Shown in pieces: positions 16,277-23,829 of a stretch of DNA of 26,307 nt. The stretch spans positions 1 to 26,307 of the forward strand of contig WRKD01000225.1 in the NCBI GenBank assembly GCA_009778255.1, given 5' to 3'. The stretch is from Bacillota bacterium (lineage in GTDB: Bacteria; Bacillota; Dehalobacteriia; UBA4068). Within the stretch, counting starts at the first letter, position 1, and each line of letters opens with the position of its first letter. The translations under genes and the position numbers were made by a program. The notes beneath the pieces were generated by a model, which made no database searches, had not been told where the DNA came from, and worked only from the letters and a program-made list of their open reading frames with translations.

Positions 16277-16913
16277 AAAACTCTTTACCCATATAAATCC
16301 GCAAAGATATTTTATAAGATAAAGCATAGCCAGCTATAACTAAAATAATTAAGATAAATGGAAAAAAGTGTAGATTGTTAGAAAAAAACTGCTTTAATTC
16401 CGGGTCGGCAAATCTATTAAAAAGGATAATTGTTAAAATAGGTATCATCATAACTGCAATCAAAAACATCCGGCCTTTTTCCGCGCCCAGTTTATAGATT
16501 ATAGGTAAAATTATTGCCTGTCCACACAAACCCAATAGTATAGAAATACTTACTATAAGCAGGATTTCTGTTAGTGATAAATCGACTGTAGCTGAAAAAA
16601 AGTTCATTATAGTCAAGCCAATAAAGCCAATAATCAGCGCCACAGCCATTAGCAGCAGACAAAGCAGATATTTAGCGCGAACAATATCTTCCCGCACTAG
16701 CGGCCCGCTTAAAGCATAACGATCCCATTTATTGGCTTCATCGTAGCTAAAAGTGCTTATAGGAAAAGTAACCGCCAATATTGCCATTACCATTGGCAAA
16801 GCTGCGCTGGCGCCGGTAAGCAGGAATATAACTATATAAAATGCCACCAGCACCAAGATCATTTTGAAGGCTTTTTGCAACATAAATATGTCTTTTATTA
16901 CAAGCGACTTCAT
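16275..16913 (-). CDS. ABC-2 type transporter permease (ABC2_membrane_5-like)
   Basis: A 212-residue membrane protein with about six hydrophobic helices. After the first two helices lies the diagnostic segment SYDEANKWDRYALSGPLVRE followed by DIVRAKYLL, which matches the D-E-x-x-K-W/Y ... S-P-V-x-R-x-x-I-V-x-x-K-Y pattern of the ABC2_membrane_5 family. That family includes permeases of the phenol-soluble-modulin exporter type and many uncharacterised Bacillota systems. It is the partner of the ATPase encoded just upstream, whose TAA shares one base with this ATG (TAATG). Export of a peptide or lipid is possible; the substrate is unknown. Only one permease gene is present, so a homodimer is expected. 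Confidence 0.85.
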   Translation of the reverse strand: MKSLVIKDIFMLQKAFKMILVLVAFYIVIFLLTGASAALPMVMAILAVTFPISTFSYDEANKWDRYALSGPLVREDIVRAKYLLCLLLMAVALIIGFIGLTIMNFFSATVDLSLTEILLIVSISILLGLCGQAIILPIIYKLGAEKGRMFLIAVMMIPILTIILFNRFADPELKQFFSNNLHFFPFILIILVIAGYALSYKISLRIYMGKEF

Positions 16914-17773
16914 TATTCATACCCCCTTTGTCCATGCACAAAAAAGAGCATGATCTCTTCTATGCTAACATTATTGAAAGCCAGCTGAGGTAATATCTGG
17001 GCTAAGCGCAGACTATCTTTAACAAGTACTTCATAGCCAAAACTACTGTTTCGATAAGCAAAAATAAATTCCTGGGGTATTTTATCAAACTCGGCTTTGG
17101 CGCAACAGGTCAGGCGCCAGTCCTCCATAATATCCGATTTTGCCCGAGAAAAAATCAACCTGCCTTCATGTATAAAGGTTACATGGGTAGCTATTTTATC
17201 TAAATCACTGGTAATATGAGAAGATAATAGTATGGCATGTTGTTTGTCTTGAATAAATTCAGTAAATACAGAAAGCATTTCCTCCCGCATTAAAGGATCC
17301 AACCCGCTAGTCGGTTCGTCTAACAGCAAAAGCTGTGGCTTATGTGCTAAGGCTAGGGCAATGAAGAGTTTCATTTTCATGCCCCGGGAGTATTCCTGTA
17401 CTTTTTGACGCGCCGGTAATTGAAAACGTTTTACATAATACTGCCATAAGGTATCATCCCAATCGGCGCGCATTGTGCTCTCGACCCGCGCTGCTTGATT
17501 AAACGAAAGATTATCATAAGCGTTGTTTTCATCCAAAACAACACCCAGCTTCTGTTTCACTTCTTTTTCACCGCGCATGTGGCCCAAGAGATTAATTTCG
17601 CCACTATCAATATTTATTAGGTTTAATAAAGCCTTTATGGTGGTGGTTTTACCCGCTCCGTTTGCACCGATAAAACCCATAATACCGCCCCTAGGCAGGC
17701 AAAAGCTAATATCTTGTAAAGAAAACCCTGAATAATGCTTGCTCAAACCTTTAACTTCTATTGCTGTATCCAT
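16913..17773 (-). CDS. ABC-2 type transporter ATP-binding protein (YtrB/PmtA-like)
   Basis: A 286-residue ATPase driving the adjacent permease. Walker A is GANGAGKTT (36-44), Walker B is LLLLDEPTSGLDP (148-160), and an SSH H-loop follows. The signature is degenerate, YSRGMKMKL (128-136) instead of LSGGQ, and the usual Q-loop region reads GVVLDENNAYDNLS with no Gln at the expected place. Both features are common in the BcrA/YtrB-like branch. A C-terminal extension of about 75 residues follows the core. It is the first gene of a two-gene operon with its own strong promoter (17893-17921). Such pairs are usually controlled by an adjacent GntR-family repressor gene; none is next to it here. Confidence 0.88.
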   Translation of the reverse strand: MDTAIEVKGLSKHYSGFSLQDISFCLPRGGIMGFIGANGAGKTTTIKALLNLINIDSGEINLLGHMRGEKEVKQKLGVVLDENNAYDNLSFNQAARVESTMRADWDDTLWQYYVKRFQLPARQKVQEYSRGMKMKLFIALALAHKPQLLLLDEPTSGLDPLMREEMLSVFTEFIQDKQHAILLSSHITSDLDKIATHVTFIHEGRLIFSRAKSDIMEDWRLTCCAKAEFDKIPQEFIFAYRNSSFGYEVLVKDSLRLAQILPQLAFNNVSIEEIMLFFVHGQRGYE

Positions 17774-17850
17774 AAATGCACCCTCAAATAAAACTAGGCA
17801 ACACGGGCTATGCCCGCCCTTAAGGTATCAAGATCTTTTTCTTTTTTTTT

Positions 17851-17869
17851 TGTCATATTAAATAAGACA
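17851..17869 (-). promoter_or_regulatory. Candidate operator: imperfect palindrome in the ABC-2 operon leader
   Basis: TGTCATATTAAATAAGACA is a 19-base imperfect palindrome with arms TGTCATAT and ATAAGACA (one mismatch per arm pair). It starts about 17 bases downstream of the transcription start expected from the promoter at 17893-17921, where a bound repressor would block elongation or initiation. This is an inference from symmetry and position. The AT-rich surroundings make chance symmetry possible, but the GACA/TGTC ends are not low-complexity. Confidence 0.4.
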
Positions 17870-17892
17870 TTCTTTTATTTTCTTGCATTCAA

Positions 17893-17921
17893 ATTATACT
17901 TTTTTACAATGCTTTTGTCAA
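17893..17921 (-). promoter_or_regulatory. Perfect-consensus housekeeping sigma promoter for the ABC-2 operon
   Basis: Read on the minus strand, TTGACA (17921-17916) and TATAAT (17898-17893) match the vegetative sigma-factor consensus at all twelve positions, with an optimal 17-base spacer. The expected start is near 17886, giving a leader of roughly 110 bases before the ATPase ATG at 17773. Such a strong promoter would normally need a repressor, which makes the palindrome just downstream noteworthy. Confidence 0.85.
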
Positions 17922-17941
17922 TGCATTAAAAGTTATCAACA

Positions 17942-18433
17942 TTATTTTAGTATAAATACTTCCTTAACCCATTCCCAGCCGGCAAAAGCCCCTGTAGATA
18001 AAGCTGTTACCAAAATACCTGCTATAAGCACACCAATAAATATAGCCGGCATAGCAAGTTTAAAGCGCATATCCAGCAGCGAAGCGATTAAAGCGCCTGT
18101 CCAGGCGCCTGTGCCGGGCAAGGGGATAGCTACAAAAAGTACCAGCCCCCAAAAGCGGTAACGCGCTATACGCGTCGATTTATAGCGCGCCTTGGTTTCC
18201 AGTTTTTCTACAATACTATGTAAGAAGGGTAAGCGGCGTAAATATCTGAATAAAGGACGAATAAAAAAGAATACAAAAGGAATGGGCAGAATATTTCCTA
18301 AAACACCTAAGCCAAATGCGGCAAGCGGCGTAAACTCATAACTAATAGCTATAGGAATTCCCACCCGTAACTCCGCAACCGGCGCCATGGCAAGCAGTAT
18401 TATCCAAATAAAATGTGGTAATTTTTCACTCAT
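17942..18433 (-). CDS. COG2426-type small integral membrane protein ('small multi-drug export' family)
   Basis: A 163-residue membrane protein. It has the family's N-terminal PVAELRVGIPIAI segment, a helix pair around FGLGVLGNILPIPFVFFF, a basic cytoplasmic loop (KARYKSTRIARYRF), and the conserved LFVAIPLPGTGAWTGALIAS stretch. These match the COG2426 / Sm_multidrug_ex family. The family name suggests drug export but its function is not well established. It sits 41 bases after the VTT-family gene on the same strand, with a GGGTGG-like ribosome binding site, so the two are probably co-transcribed. A strong promoter for the next operon lies just past its stop. Confidence 0.85.
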   Translation of the reverse strand: MSEKLPHFIWIILLAMAPVAELRVGIPIAISYEFTPLAAFGLGVLGNILPIPFVFFFIRPLFRYLRRLPFLHSIVEKLETKARYKSTRIARYRFWGLVLFVAIPLPGTGAWTGALIASLLDMRFKLAMPAIFIGVLIAGILVTALSTGAFAGWEWVKEVFILK

Positions 18434-18474
18434 AATAACTTTATACCACCCTGTATCATCAATTAATAATAACC

Positions 18475-19182
18475 TTATACATTATGGTTCATTTTTTGCA
18501 GTATTCTTTCACGATATATAAAAGATAGTATAGAAAGGCCAACGCATACTACTGTTATCAGCCCCAGCAGCAGATAATTGCGTTCCAGTATATGCGATCC
18601 CAAATAAGTTGCTATCAGCATGCCGGGCAGCCGCCCCACTGTGGAAATGAAAAAAAAGCGACTGGCGCTTATTTTGGTTAAGCCGGCAAAATAAGCGATA
18701 AAATCCTTGGGAACGGGCAAAATAAACAGCAATAATAATACCCTAGCGGTTCGTGGGCTGATTGCCAGTGAATCCAGTTTATGCAATTTTTTCTCGCTAA
18801 CAAATAAAGTCACCATGCGCCGCCCCAAAAGGCGAGATAAATAAAAGGAGCAAGCCGTTCCTATTGTTATGCCAATAAAGCCACATAACATGCCAATACC
18901 CATACCATAAATAAACCCTCCCGCAAACTGTACCAATACCGAGGGGATTACAGAAACTATCACATGTAAAGCATGTAAACCTATCATGATGATCAAGCTC
19001 AAGCGGCCATAAGAAAGGATAAAAAGCCGCAAATTTTGCGCCGCGAAAAGCAGGCCGCCGCCCTGTATTGAACCAAAGGCCCGGCTATATTCCCTACCAA
19101 TATAAATGAAAAGACCAGCTAAAAATAGTATAATAACAATGCTCAGCCAATCCCTGGGTCCTATCTGCCTTTTCATGCCCAT
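18475..19182 (-). CDS. TVP38/TMEM64 (VTT/DedA superfamily) membrane protein
   Basis: A 235-residue integral membrane protein. The VTT-domain signature is visible: GGFIYGMGIGMLCGFIGITI, then GTACSFYLSRLLGRR, followed later by LLLLFILPVPKDFIAYFAGLTKISASRFF, given here as a shortened description of the F/L-x-P-x-P-x-D motif region. DedA/VTT proteins are linked to membrane lipid scrambling or undecaprenyl-phosphate recycling and to membrane homeostasis; the role of this member is not known. It lies 41 bases downstream of the ThiZ-like ATPase on the same strand and could be a tail of that operon, although nothing in its sequence connects it to thiamin. Confidence 0.85.
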   Translation of the reverse strand: MGMKRQIGPRDWLSIVIILFLAGLFIYIGREYSRAFGSIQGGGLLFAAQNLRLFILSYGRLSLIIMIGLHALHVIVSVIPSVLVQFAGGFIYGMGIGMLCGFIGITIGTACSFYLSRLLGRRMVTLFVSEKKLHKLDSLAISPRTARVLLLLFILPVPKDFIAYFAGLTKISASRFFFISTVGRLPGMLIATYLGSHILERNYLLLGLITVVCVGLSILSFIYRERILQKMNHNV

Positions 19183-19223
19183 ATGCTCTTTTTTTCACCT
19201 ATCTTACCAATGCGGGTAAAACA

Positions 19224-19931
19224 CTATTGCAATGCCATCAGTATTTCTTTTTTTAATAGTTCGCGTTTTGCTAAAGAAAACCCTGCCTTCGCAACCCACT
19301 CTCCGCTAATACGTCCGGGCCGCGGCGAAAGGGCGTAAATATGCGAAGACAGTTTTAATGCTTCGTTAATATCATGGGTTACAAACAGCACACCACACTT
19401 GATCTCTTGCTGCAAATCCATAAACCATTCCTGCAAATCTTCCCTTGTCAAAGCATCTAAACTACCAAATGGTTCATCTAAAAGCCAAAAATCCCCTCCC
19501 GCCATATAAGTACGCAATAAAGCGGCTCTTTGTCTCATGCCTCCAGAAAGCTGATCCGGTAAGCTATCGCCAAAATTATTTAAGCCAAACAAGGGTAATA
19601 AGCGTTTTACCTCGGCGCGGGCAGATGTTTCTGCCATAGAATGCCGTATGGCAGCCGGTAAACATGCGTTTTCTATCACGTTCAGCCATGGCAGCAGCAT
19701 ATCGCGCTGAGGCATATAACTTAGACTCCCGTTTATTGTTATCTCACCCTCATCTGGCAAAAAATATCCGGCCAGCAAAGATAATAAGGTGCTTTTACCG
19801 CAACCGGAAGGGCCGAGCAAAGCTACAAATTCACCTTCCTCAATGTTTATTGACACATCATCCAGTACTAAAATACGTTGCCCATTCAATGAAAAATTCT
19901 TTTTTATCCGCTCTACACGTATAATCATCAT
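19224..19931 (-). CDS. thiZ: Thiamin-precursor ABC transporter ATP-binding protein (ThiZ-like)
   Basis: A 235-residue ATPase of the SsuB/TauB/ThiZ group. Walker A is GPSGCGKST (40-48), the signature is LSGGMRQR (128-135), Walker B is FWLLDEP (148-154) followed by FGSLDALTRE, and the H-loop is VTHDI. These are the hallmarks of ATPases that serve NMT1/THI5-type receptors. Two ATG codons stand in tandem at the start; either may be used. It is the last of three genes behind a TPP riboswitch, 18 bases after the receptor gene, which makes a thiamin-precursor role (formylaminopyrimidine or HMP) much more likely than sulfonate or nitrate uptake. Confidence 0.85.
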   Translation of the reverse strand: MMIIRVERIKKNFSLNGQRILVLDDVSINIEEGEFVALLGPSGCGKSTLLSLLAGYFLPDEGEITINGSLSYMPQRDMLLPWLNVIENACLPAAIRHSMAETSARAEVKRLLPLFGLNNFGDSLPDQLSGGMRQRAALLRTYMAGGDFWLLDEPFGSLDALTREDLQEWFMDLQQEIKCGVLFVTHDINEALKLSSHIYALSPRPGRISGEWVAKAGFSLAKRELLKKEILMALQ

Positions 19932-19949
19932 GCATCACCATTATTCCTT

Positions 19950-20939
19950 TTACTTTTGCGGCAAAAAATCATTGCTGAAGGCTTCGCTAGCATTAAAGTC
20001 AGGCTGCAGCATGCCGCAATTAGCCAGCCAATCGGCAAACCCCTGCCACACAGATTCGTCTTGCCAGCCCCAATAGGCTGCATCTCCCTGATATTTTCCG
20101 GCTATCCAAGCCTGACCAGCCCGTAAAAGCGGCGCATCTAATCCATCTACCGCCTTAAGCAATATCTCGGCTGTTTCTTCCGGGTTGGCGTCGGCATAGC
20201 GATAGCCTTTAGCCAGCGCTTTCAGAAAACGTTTTGTCGTATCCTCATTCCCCTGCAGCCATTTTTCTTCCGCTGTGATGATCGGGGTATATATGTCGAA
20301 AACCGCATCAAGATCCTTGAGCATAATAATATTCAGCGGATACTCGCGCAGATTTGCCTCTATGCCGGTAACTCCATAGTATATCCAGGAAAAATCTACA
20401 TAAGAATCACAGGCGGCAAAAAAATCCGCTTCGCCTATAACAACACTTTGCACACTGCCCGGCAAACCCTCCCGCTCCATCAGATACTCAATTAGGCCTT
20501 CTTCCACTGCACCTCCCCATCCACCGTATATTTTTCCGGCAAAATCGGCAACTGTTTTGATCCCTTTGGCGGCAGGCGAAGCAAAACAGGAAGTATTATG
20601 CTGAATAACCGCTGCAAGCGACACCACTGGTACTCCCCGGGCGCGGGCAAAAGTAGCTTCTTCTTGATAGCTAAAGCCAAACTCCGCCTGCCCTGCGGCC
20701 ACTAATTGCAAAGAAAGAGTTTCCCCCGGCTCCACAATATTTACCGTTAAGCCCTGCTCCGTAAAATATCCCAAAGCTTGGGCCACATAAAGCCCGCTAT
20801 GATTAATATTGGGCGTCCAATCCAGCGCTATGGTTAGGCTTTGTGCTATATTAGGCGGCGGTGCCGATCGGTTTGCCCAAAACACCGCCCCTGCCACGCC
20901 TATAAGCACAATTAATATTGCTATTACTTTTTTTAACAT
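19950..20939 (-). CDS. thiY: NMT1/THI5-type substrate-binding protein (ThiY-like)
   Basis: A 329-residue receptor for a pyrimidine precursor of thiamin. The diagnostic N-terminal segment reads LDWTPNINHSGLYVAQALGY, close to the ThiY/THI5 pattern. LVAAGQAEFGFSYQEE and the glycine-rich GGWGGAVEEG follow, the latter being the pyrimidine-binding region in ThiY-like proteins (family knowledge). The N-terminus is a Lys-Lys plus hydrophobic signal (about residues 2-22) that contains no cysteine, so it is not a lipoprotein, unlike the other two receptors in this window. It would be either membrane-anchored or released to a periplasm. It lies between the permease and ATPase genes under the TPP riboswitch. 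Confidence 0.88.
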   Translation of the reverse strand: MLKKVIAILIVLIGVAGAVFWANRSAPPPNIAQSLTIALDWTPNINHSGLYVAQALGYFTEQGLTVNIVEPGETLSLQLVAAGQAEFGFSYQEEATFARARGVPVVSLAAVIQHNTSCFASPAAKGIKTVADFAGKIYGGWGGAVEEGLIEYLMEREGLPGSVQSVVIGEADFFAACDSYVDFSWIYYGVTGIEANLREYPLNIIMLKDLDAVFDIYTPIITAEEKWLQGNEDTTKRFLKALAKGYRYADANPEETAEILLKAVDGLDAPLLRAGQAWIAGKYQGDAAYWGWQDESVWQGFADWLANCGMLQPDFNASEAFSNDFLPQK

Positions 20940-20964
20940 CTTAACCCTCCTGATTCAAATATAA

Positions 20965-21738
20965 TCAGTTTTCCCAGTTTTCTTTTCCCACCTTTCTTCT
21001 CCAGGACAAAGCTTTATATTCCAATAATTTAACCGCTGCAAAAAGCAGTGTGCTCCACAGAATTATCATTATGATAACGGCAAAAGTTAAAGAAAGATTA
21101 TATGTATTTTTACTGCGGGTAAGCAAAAGGCCTAAACCACCTAAAGCACCCAGCCATTCGCCGATAACCGCGCCCATCACGCTATAGGTTGCCGCCACAC
21201 GCAAGCCCCCAAAAAAATATGGCAAAGCCATGGGCCAGCGCACCAAGCTAAACAGCTGCCACCTGTTCATGCCCATGCTGCGATAAAAAGCCATGATCTC
21301 GGTATCCGCCGCTGCGAGGCCCGCAAGCATGCTGATCACTATAGGGAAAAAACAGACCAAAACTACTACCAATACTTTTGGCAACAGGCCAAAACCGAAC
21401 CAAATAATGAATAAAGGGGCCATAACTATTATGGGTATCATTTGAGAAGCTAAAATCAAGGGGTAAAGCATATTTTTTAGCCGAGACGAAAGAGATAATA
21501 AAGCGGTCAATAAAGCGGCAAATACCACCGCTATCGCTAATCCATATAAAGCTTCCTGCAAAGTGAAAACACTATGCCTTAATAACTGTGGCAGATTATG
21601 GCCAAAAGATCGTATAACAGAGATAGGCCCAGGTAAAATATATTCTGCCCCCACCATAAAAGCGGCGATTTGCCAAGCCGCCACTATCAGCAGCAAACCA
21701 GCCAATGGCGCCAATATCTTTTCACCTTTGTTTTGCAT
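20965..21738 (-). CDS. thiX: Thiamin-precursor ABC transporter permease (ThiX-like)
   Basis: A 257-residue membrane permease of the SsuC/ThiX type with about six hydrophobic segments. The coupling loop is recognisable as MAFYRSMGMNRWQLFSLVRW followed by PMALPYFFGGLRVA, and the P-x-P motif (MIPIIVMAPLFIIWFGFG) is typical. It is the first gene of the three-gene transporter operon. The ATG at 21738 follows GAGG by about ten bases, and the TPP riboswitch and a perfect hairpin lie immediately upstream, so the whole operon should be repressed when thiamin pyrophosphate is abundant. No tenA or thiD gene is adjacent, unlike some ThiXYZ operons. Confidence 0.88.
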   Translation of the reverse strand: MQNKGEKILAPLAGLLLIVAAWQIAAFMVGAEYILPGPISVIRSFGHNLPQLLRHSVFTLQEALYGLAIAVVFAALLTALLSLSSRLKNMLYPLILASQMIPIIVMAPLFIIWFGFGLLPKVLVVVLVCFFPIVISMLAGLAAADTEIMAFYRSMGMNRWQLFSLVRWPMALPYFFGGLRVAATYSVMGAVIGEWLGALGGLGLLLTRSKNTYNLSLTFAVIIMIILWSTLLFAAVKLLEYKALSWRRKVGKENWEN

Positions 21739-21760
21739 TGAAACACCGCCTCAATTACAT

Positions 21761-21786
21761 TAACCGTTGCCATTAGGCAACGGTTA
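21761..21786 (-). promoter_or_regulatory. Perfect hairpin downstream of the TPP aptamer (probable expression platform)
   Basis: Eleven-base arms TAACCGTTGCC and GGCAACGGTTA pair perfectly across a 4-base loop. The hairpin begins about ten bases after the conserved 3' end of the aptamer and ends 22 bases before the permease ATG. It does not cover the ribosome binding site, and what follows it (ATGTAATTGAGG) is not a U-tract, so it is not a standard terminator. Its first arm can also pair, with one mismatch, with the aptamer 3' segment (21797-21803), as expected of a switch. Confidence 0.6.
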
Positions 21787-21789
21787 CAC

Positions 21790-21876
21790 ACAGTATCGTT
21801 CCCTACGCCGGCATTATCCGGATCAGGTTAAGGGTCGAGCCAAACTCCTCTCAGCCGCCTTTGCAGCTCCCCTATT
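21790..21876 (-). ncRNA. TPP (THI-box) riboswitch aptamer
   Basis: Read on the minus strand, the two conserved halves of the TPP aptamer are present. The first half has GGGGAGCTGC, a GCTGC/GCGGC stem, and CTGAGA (21854-21849). The second half, CCTGATCCGGATAATGCCGG then CGTAGGGA (21827-21800), matches the THI-box consensus almost base for base. Binding of thiamin pyrophosphate should switch off the ThiX/Y/Z-like transporter operon starting at 21738. The P1 ends are weakly paired, so the exact limits are approximate. A promoter between the glmS stop (21920) and the aptamer is not obvious; TATATT (21905-21900) has no good -35. Confidence 0.95.
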
Positions 21877-21919
21877 ACATTTAGTTTTCAGGCTGGGTAA
21901 ATATAGCTGCTAATTACGC

Positions 21920-23755
21920 CTATTCTACCGTTACGCTTTTGGCTAAATTACGTGGCTGATCAACATCACATTCACGCGCCAGCGCCGCATAATATGCCAG
22001 CATTTGCAAAGGCACCACAGATAATATAGGCGCCAGCAAATCAATTGTTTCAGGCACTTGCAAGGTTTCTTCGCATACCTGTTCTATCTGTTCATTACCC
22101 AAAAAGCATAAACCTGCTACATAAGCGCCGCGCGCCTGCAATTCTTTAATATTGCTGATCATTTTCTCTTGCAGGGATTGTTGTGTGCAAAGAGCTATCA
22201 CCGGCGTTCCAGGCTCTATTAAAGCTATGGTACCATGCTTCAGTTCGCCGGCAGCATAAGCTTCCGCGTGTATATAAGAAATCTCTTTAAGCTTAAGGGC
22301 GCCCTCCATAGCCACATAATTATCCAAACCACGCCCAATAAAAAAGCAATCTTGTCTTCCTTCTAAAAAGAGCTTTTCTGTAAGAGCTTTAATACGTTTT
22401 TCCGTATCGCTAAGTAATTGTTGCACCTTTTCCGGTAATGCACATAATTCTTCAGTAAGTTTCTGCTGTTCGCTGGCGTTTAATTTTCCCAAACGTGCAG
22501 CCAAATAAATTGCAAACATATAAAAAATCATCAGCTGGGTGCTATATGCCTTGGTCGAGGCTACGGCGGTTTCTTTTCCGGCATAGGTGAAAAGCACATA
22601 ATCGGCCTCCAAGGCAATGCTGGAGGCTACCACATTGCAAATAGCCAGTACTTTGGCACCACGTTTTTTGCTTTCACGCAGCGCTGCCAAGGTATCGGCT
22701 GTTTCACCAGATTGCGAAACCACGATCACCAGGGTTTGGCTATTCACCAGCGGGTCACGATAGCGAAATTCGGAGGCAATATCTACCTCTACCGGCAAAC
22801 GCAGCATTTTTTCTAATGCATATTTCCCTACTAAACCGGCATGATAAGCAGTTCCACAAGCTACTATGGCAATTTTATTAACGCCGCGAATATATTCTTC
22901 GGAAAAATCCAATTCGCCTAAATCTATGGCAGCGGCGTTTCGCTCTAGGCGGCCACGCAAAGTTTGGCGCAAAGCAACACCCTGCTCATGTATTTCTTTT
23001 ATCATATAATGGGGATAACCGCCCTTCTGCGCCGCCTCTTTATCCCACTCTACATGAAGTATTCTTCGTCCTACTTTTTGATTATTATGATATACTGTTA
23101 CACCCTCTTCACAAAGCTCTGCTACATCGCCGTTTTGTAATACCATCATCTCGCGAGTATGCTCCACCAAAGCCGCCATATCGCTGGCAAAAAAGAATTC
23201 TTTATCGCCCAACCCCACAATGAGTGGGCTATCTTGCCGCGCCGCTACCAATTTACCAGGTTCTTGCACGCAAATAGCTACAATAGCATAAGCGCCGCGT
23301 AATTCGGTTACAACTTTTCGCATAGCCGCTCCCAAATCGCCTTGATAATAATGCTCCAAAAGATGCGGCAAAACTTCCGTATCGGTATCCGAACGGAAAA
23401 TATGCCCTTGTGCTTGCAATTTAGTTTTAATTTCTAAGTAATTTTCAATAATGCCATTATGTAAGAGTGCTATTTTACCCTGGCAATCCAGATGCGGATG
23501 AGCGTTTATTTCCGTAGGTGCGCCATGGGTAGCCCAACGAGTATGCCCAATACCAACTGTTGCTAAACCATGATCATCGCCTATTTTCTTCAATAAATTT
23601 GCCATTTTACCGGGTGCGCGCACTAAACGCAAGTTTTCTTGCTCTATTAAAGCTACTCCGGCGGAATCGTAGCCTCTGTACTCCATAGAAAGTAAGGCAT
23701 TTATCAATATTGGCATAGCCGGCTTATTTCCTACATAACCTATAATACCGCACAT
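21920..23755 (-). CDS. glmS: Glutamine--fructose-6-phosphate aminotransferase (isomerizing)
   Basis: Makes glucosamine-6-phosphate from fructose-6-phosphate and glutamine, the first step towards UDP-GlcNAc for peptidoglycan. With the start at ATG 23755 the protein is 611 residues (E. coli 609) and begins Met-Cys-Gly-Ile-Ile-Gly. The class-II amidotransferase needs that cysteine as its N-terminal nucleophile, so the longer frame from 23776 (MWQGVLF before MCG) is wrong. AGGGGGT precedes ATG 23755. The glutaminase domain shows GYDSAGVAL, GIGHTRWATHG and LLHNGIIENY; two SIS isomerase domains follow (VSQSGETADT, STKAYSTQL) and the C-terminus ends DQPRNLAKSVTVE. It lies 74 bases after glmM, too short a gap for a glmS ribozyme. 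Confidence 0.97.
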   Translation of the reverse strand: MCGIIGYVGNKPAMPILINALLSMEYRGYDSAGVALIEQENLRLVRAPGKMANLLKKIGDDHGLATVGIGHTRWATHGAPTEINAHPHLDCQGKIALLHNGIIENYLEIKTKLQAQGHIFRSDTDTEVLPHLLEHYYQGDLGAAMRKVVTELRGAYAIVAICVQEPGKLVAARQDSPLIVGLGDKEFFFASDMAALVEHTREMMVLQNGDVAELCEEGVTVYHNNQKVGRRILHVEWDKEAAQKGGYPHYMIKEIHEQGVALRQTLRGRLERNAAAIDLGELDFSEEYIRGVNKIAIVACGTAYHAGLVGKYALEKMLRLPVEVDIASEFRYRDPLVNSQTLVIVVSQSGETADTLAALRESKKRGAKVLAICNVVASSIALEADYVLFTYAGKETAVASTKAYSTQLMIFYMFAIYLAARLGKLNASEQQKLTEELCALPEKVQQLLSDTEKRIKALTEKLFLEGRQDCFFIGRGLDNYVAMEGALKLKEISYIHAEAYAAGELKHGTIALIEPGTPVIALCTQQSLQEKMISNIKELQARGAYVAGLCFLGNEQIEQVCEETLQVPETIDLLAPILSVVPLQMLAYYAALARECDVDQPRNLAKSVTVE

Positions 23756-23829
23756 AAATAATACCCCCTGCCACATGATAGTTAATGCTATTATTTTCTA
23801 CATATAAATGATTATTCCTCTAATATAAT

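Noticed and set aside
21874..21896. Promoter TTTACC - 16 - TGTAAT just before the TPP aptamer
   Set aside because: The implied transcription start would fall inside the aptamer 5' side and remove conserved bases, so it cannot drive a working riboswitch.
23756..23829. glmS ribozyme upstream of glmS
   Set aside because: The gap is 74 bases, shorter than the ribozyme, and lacks its conserved core.
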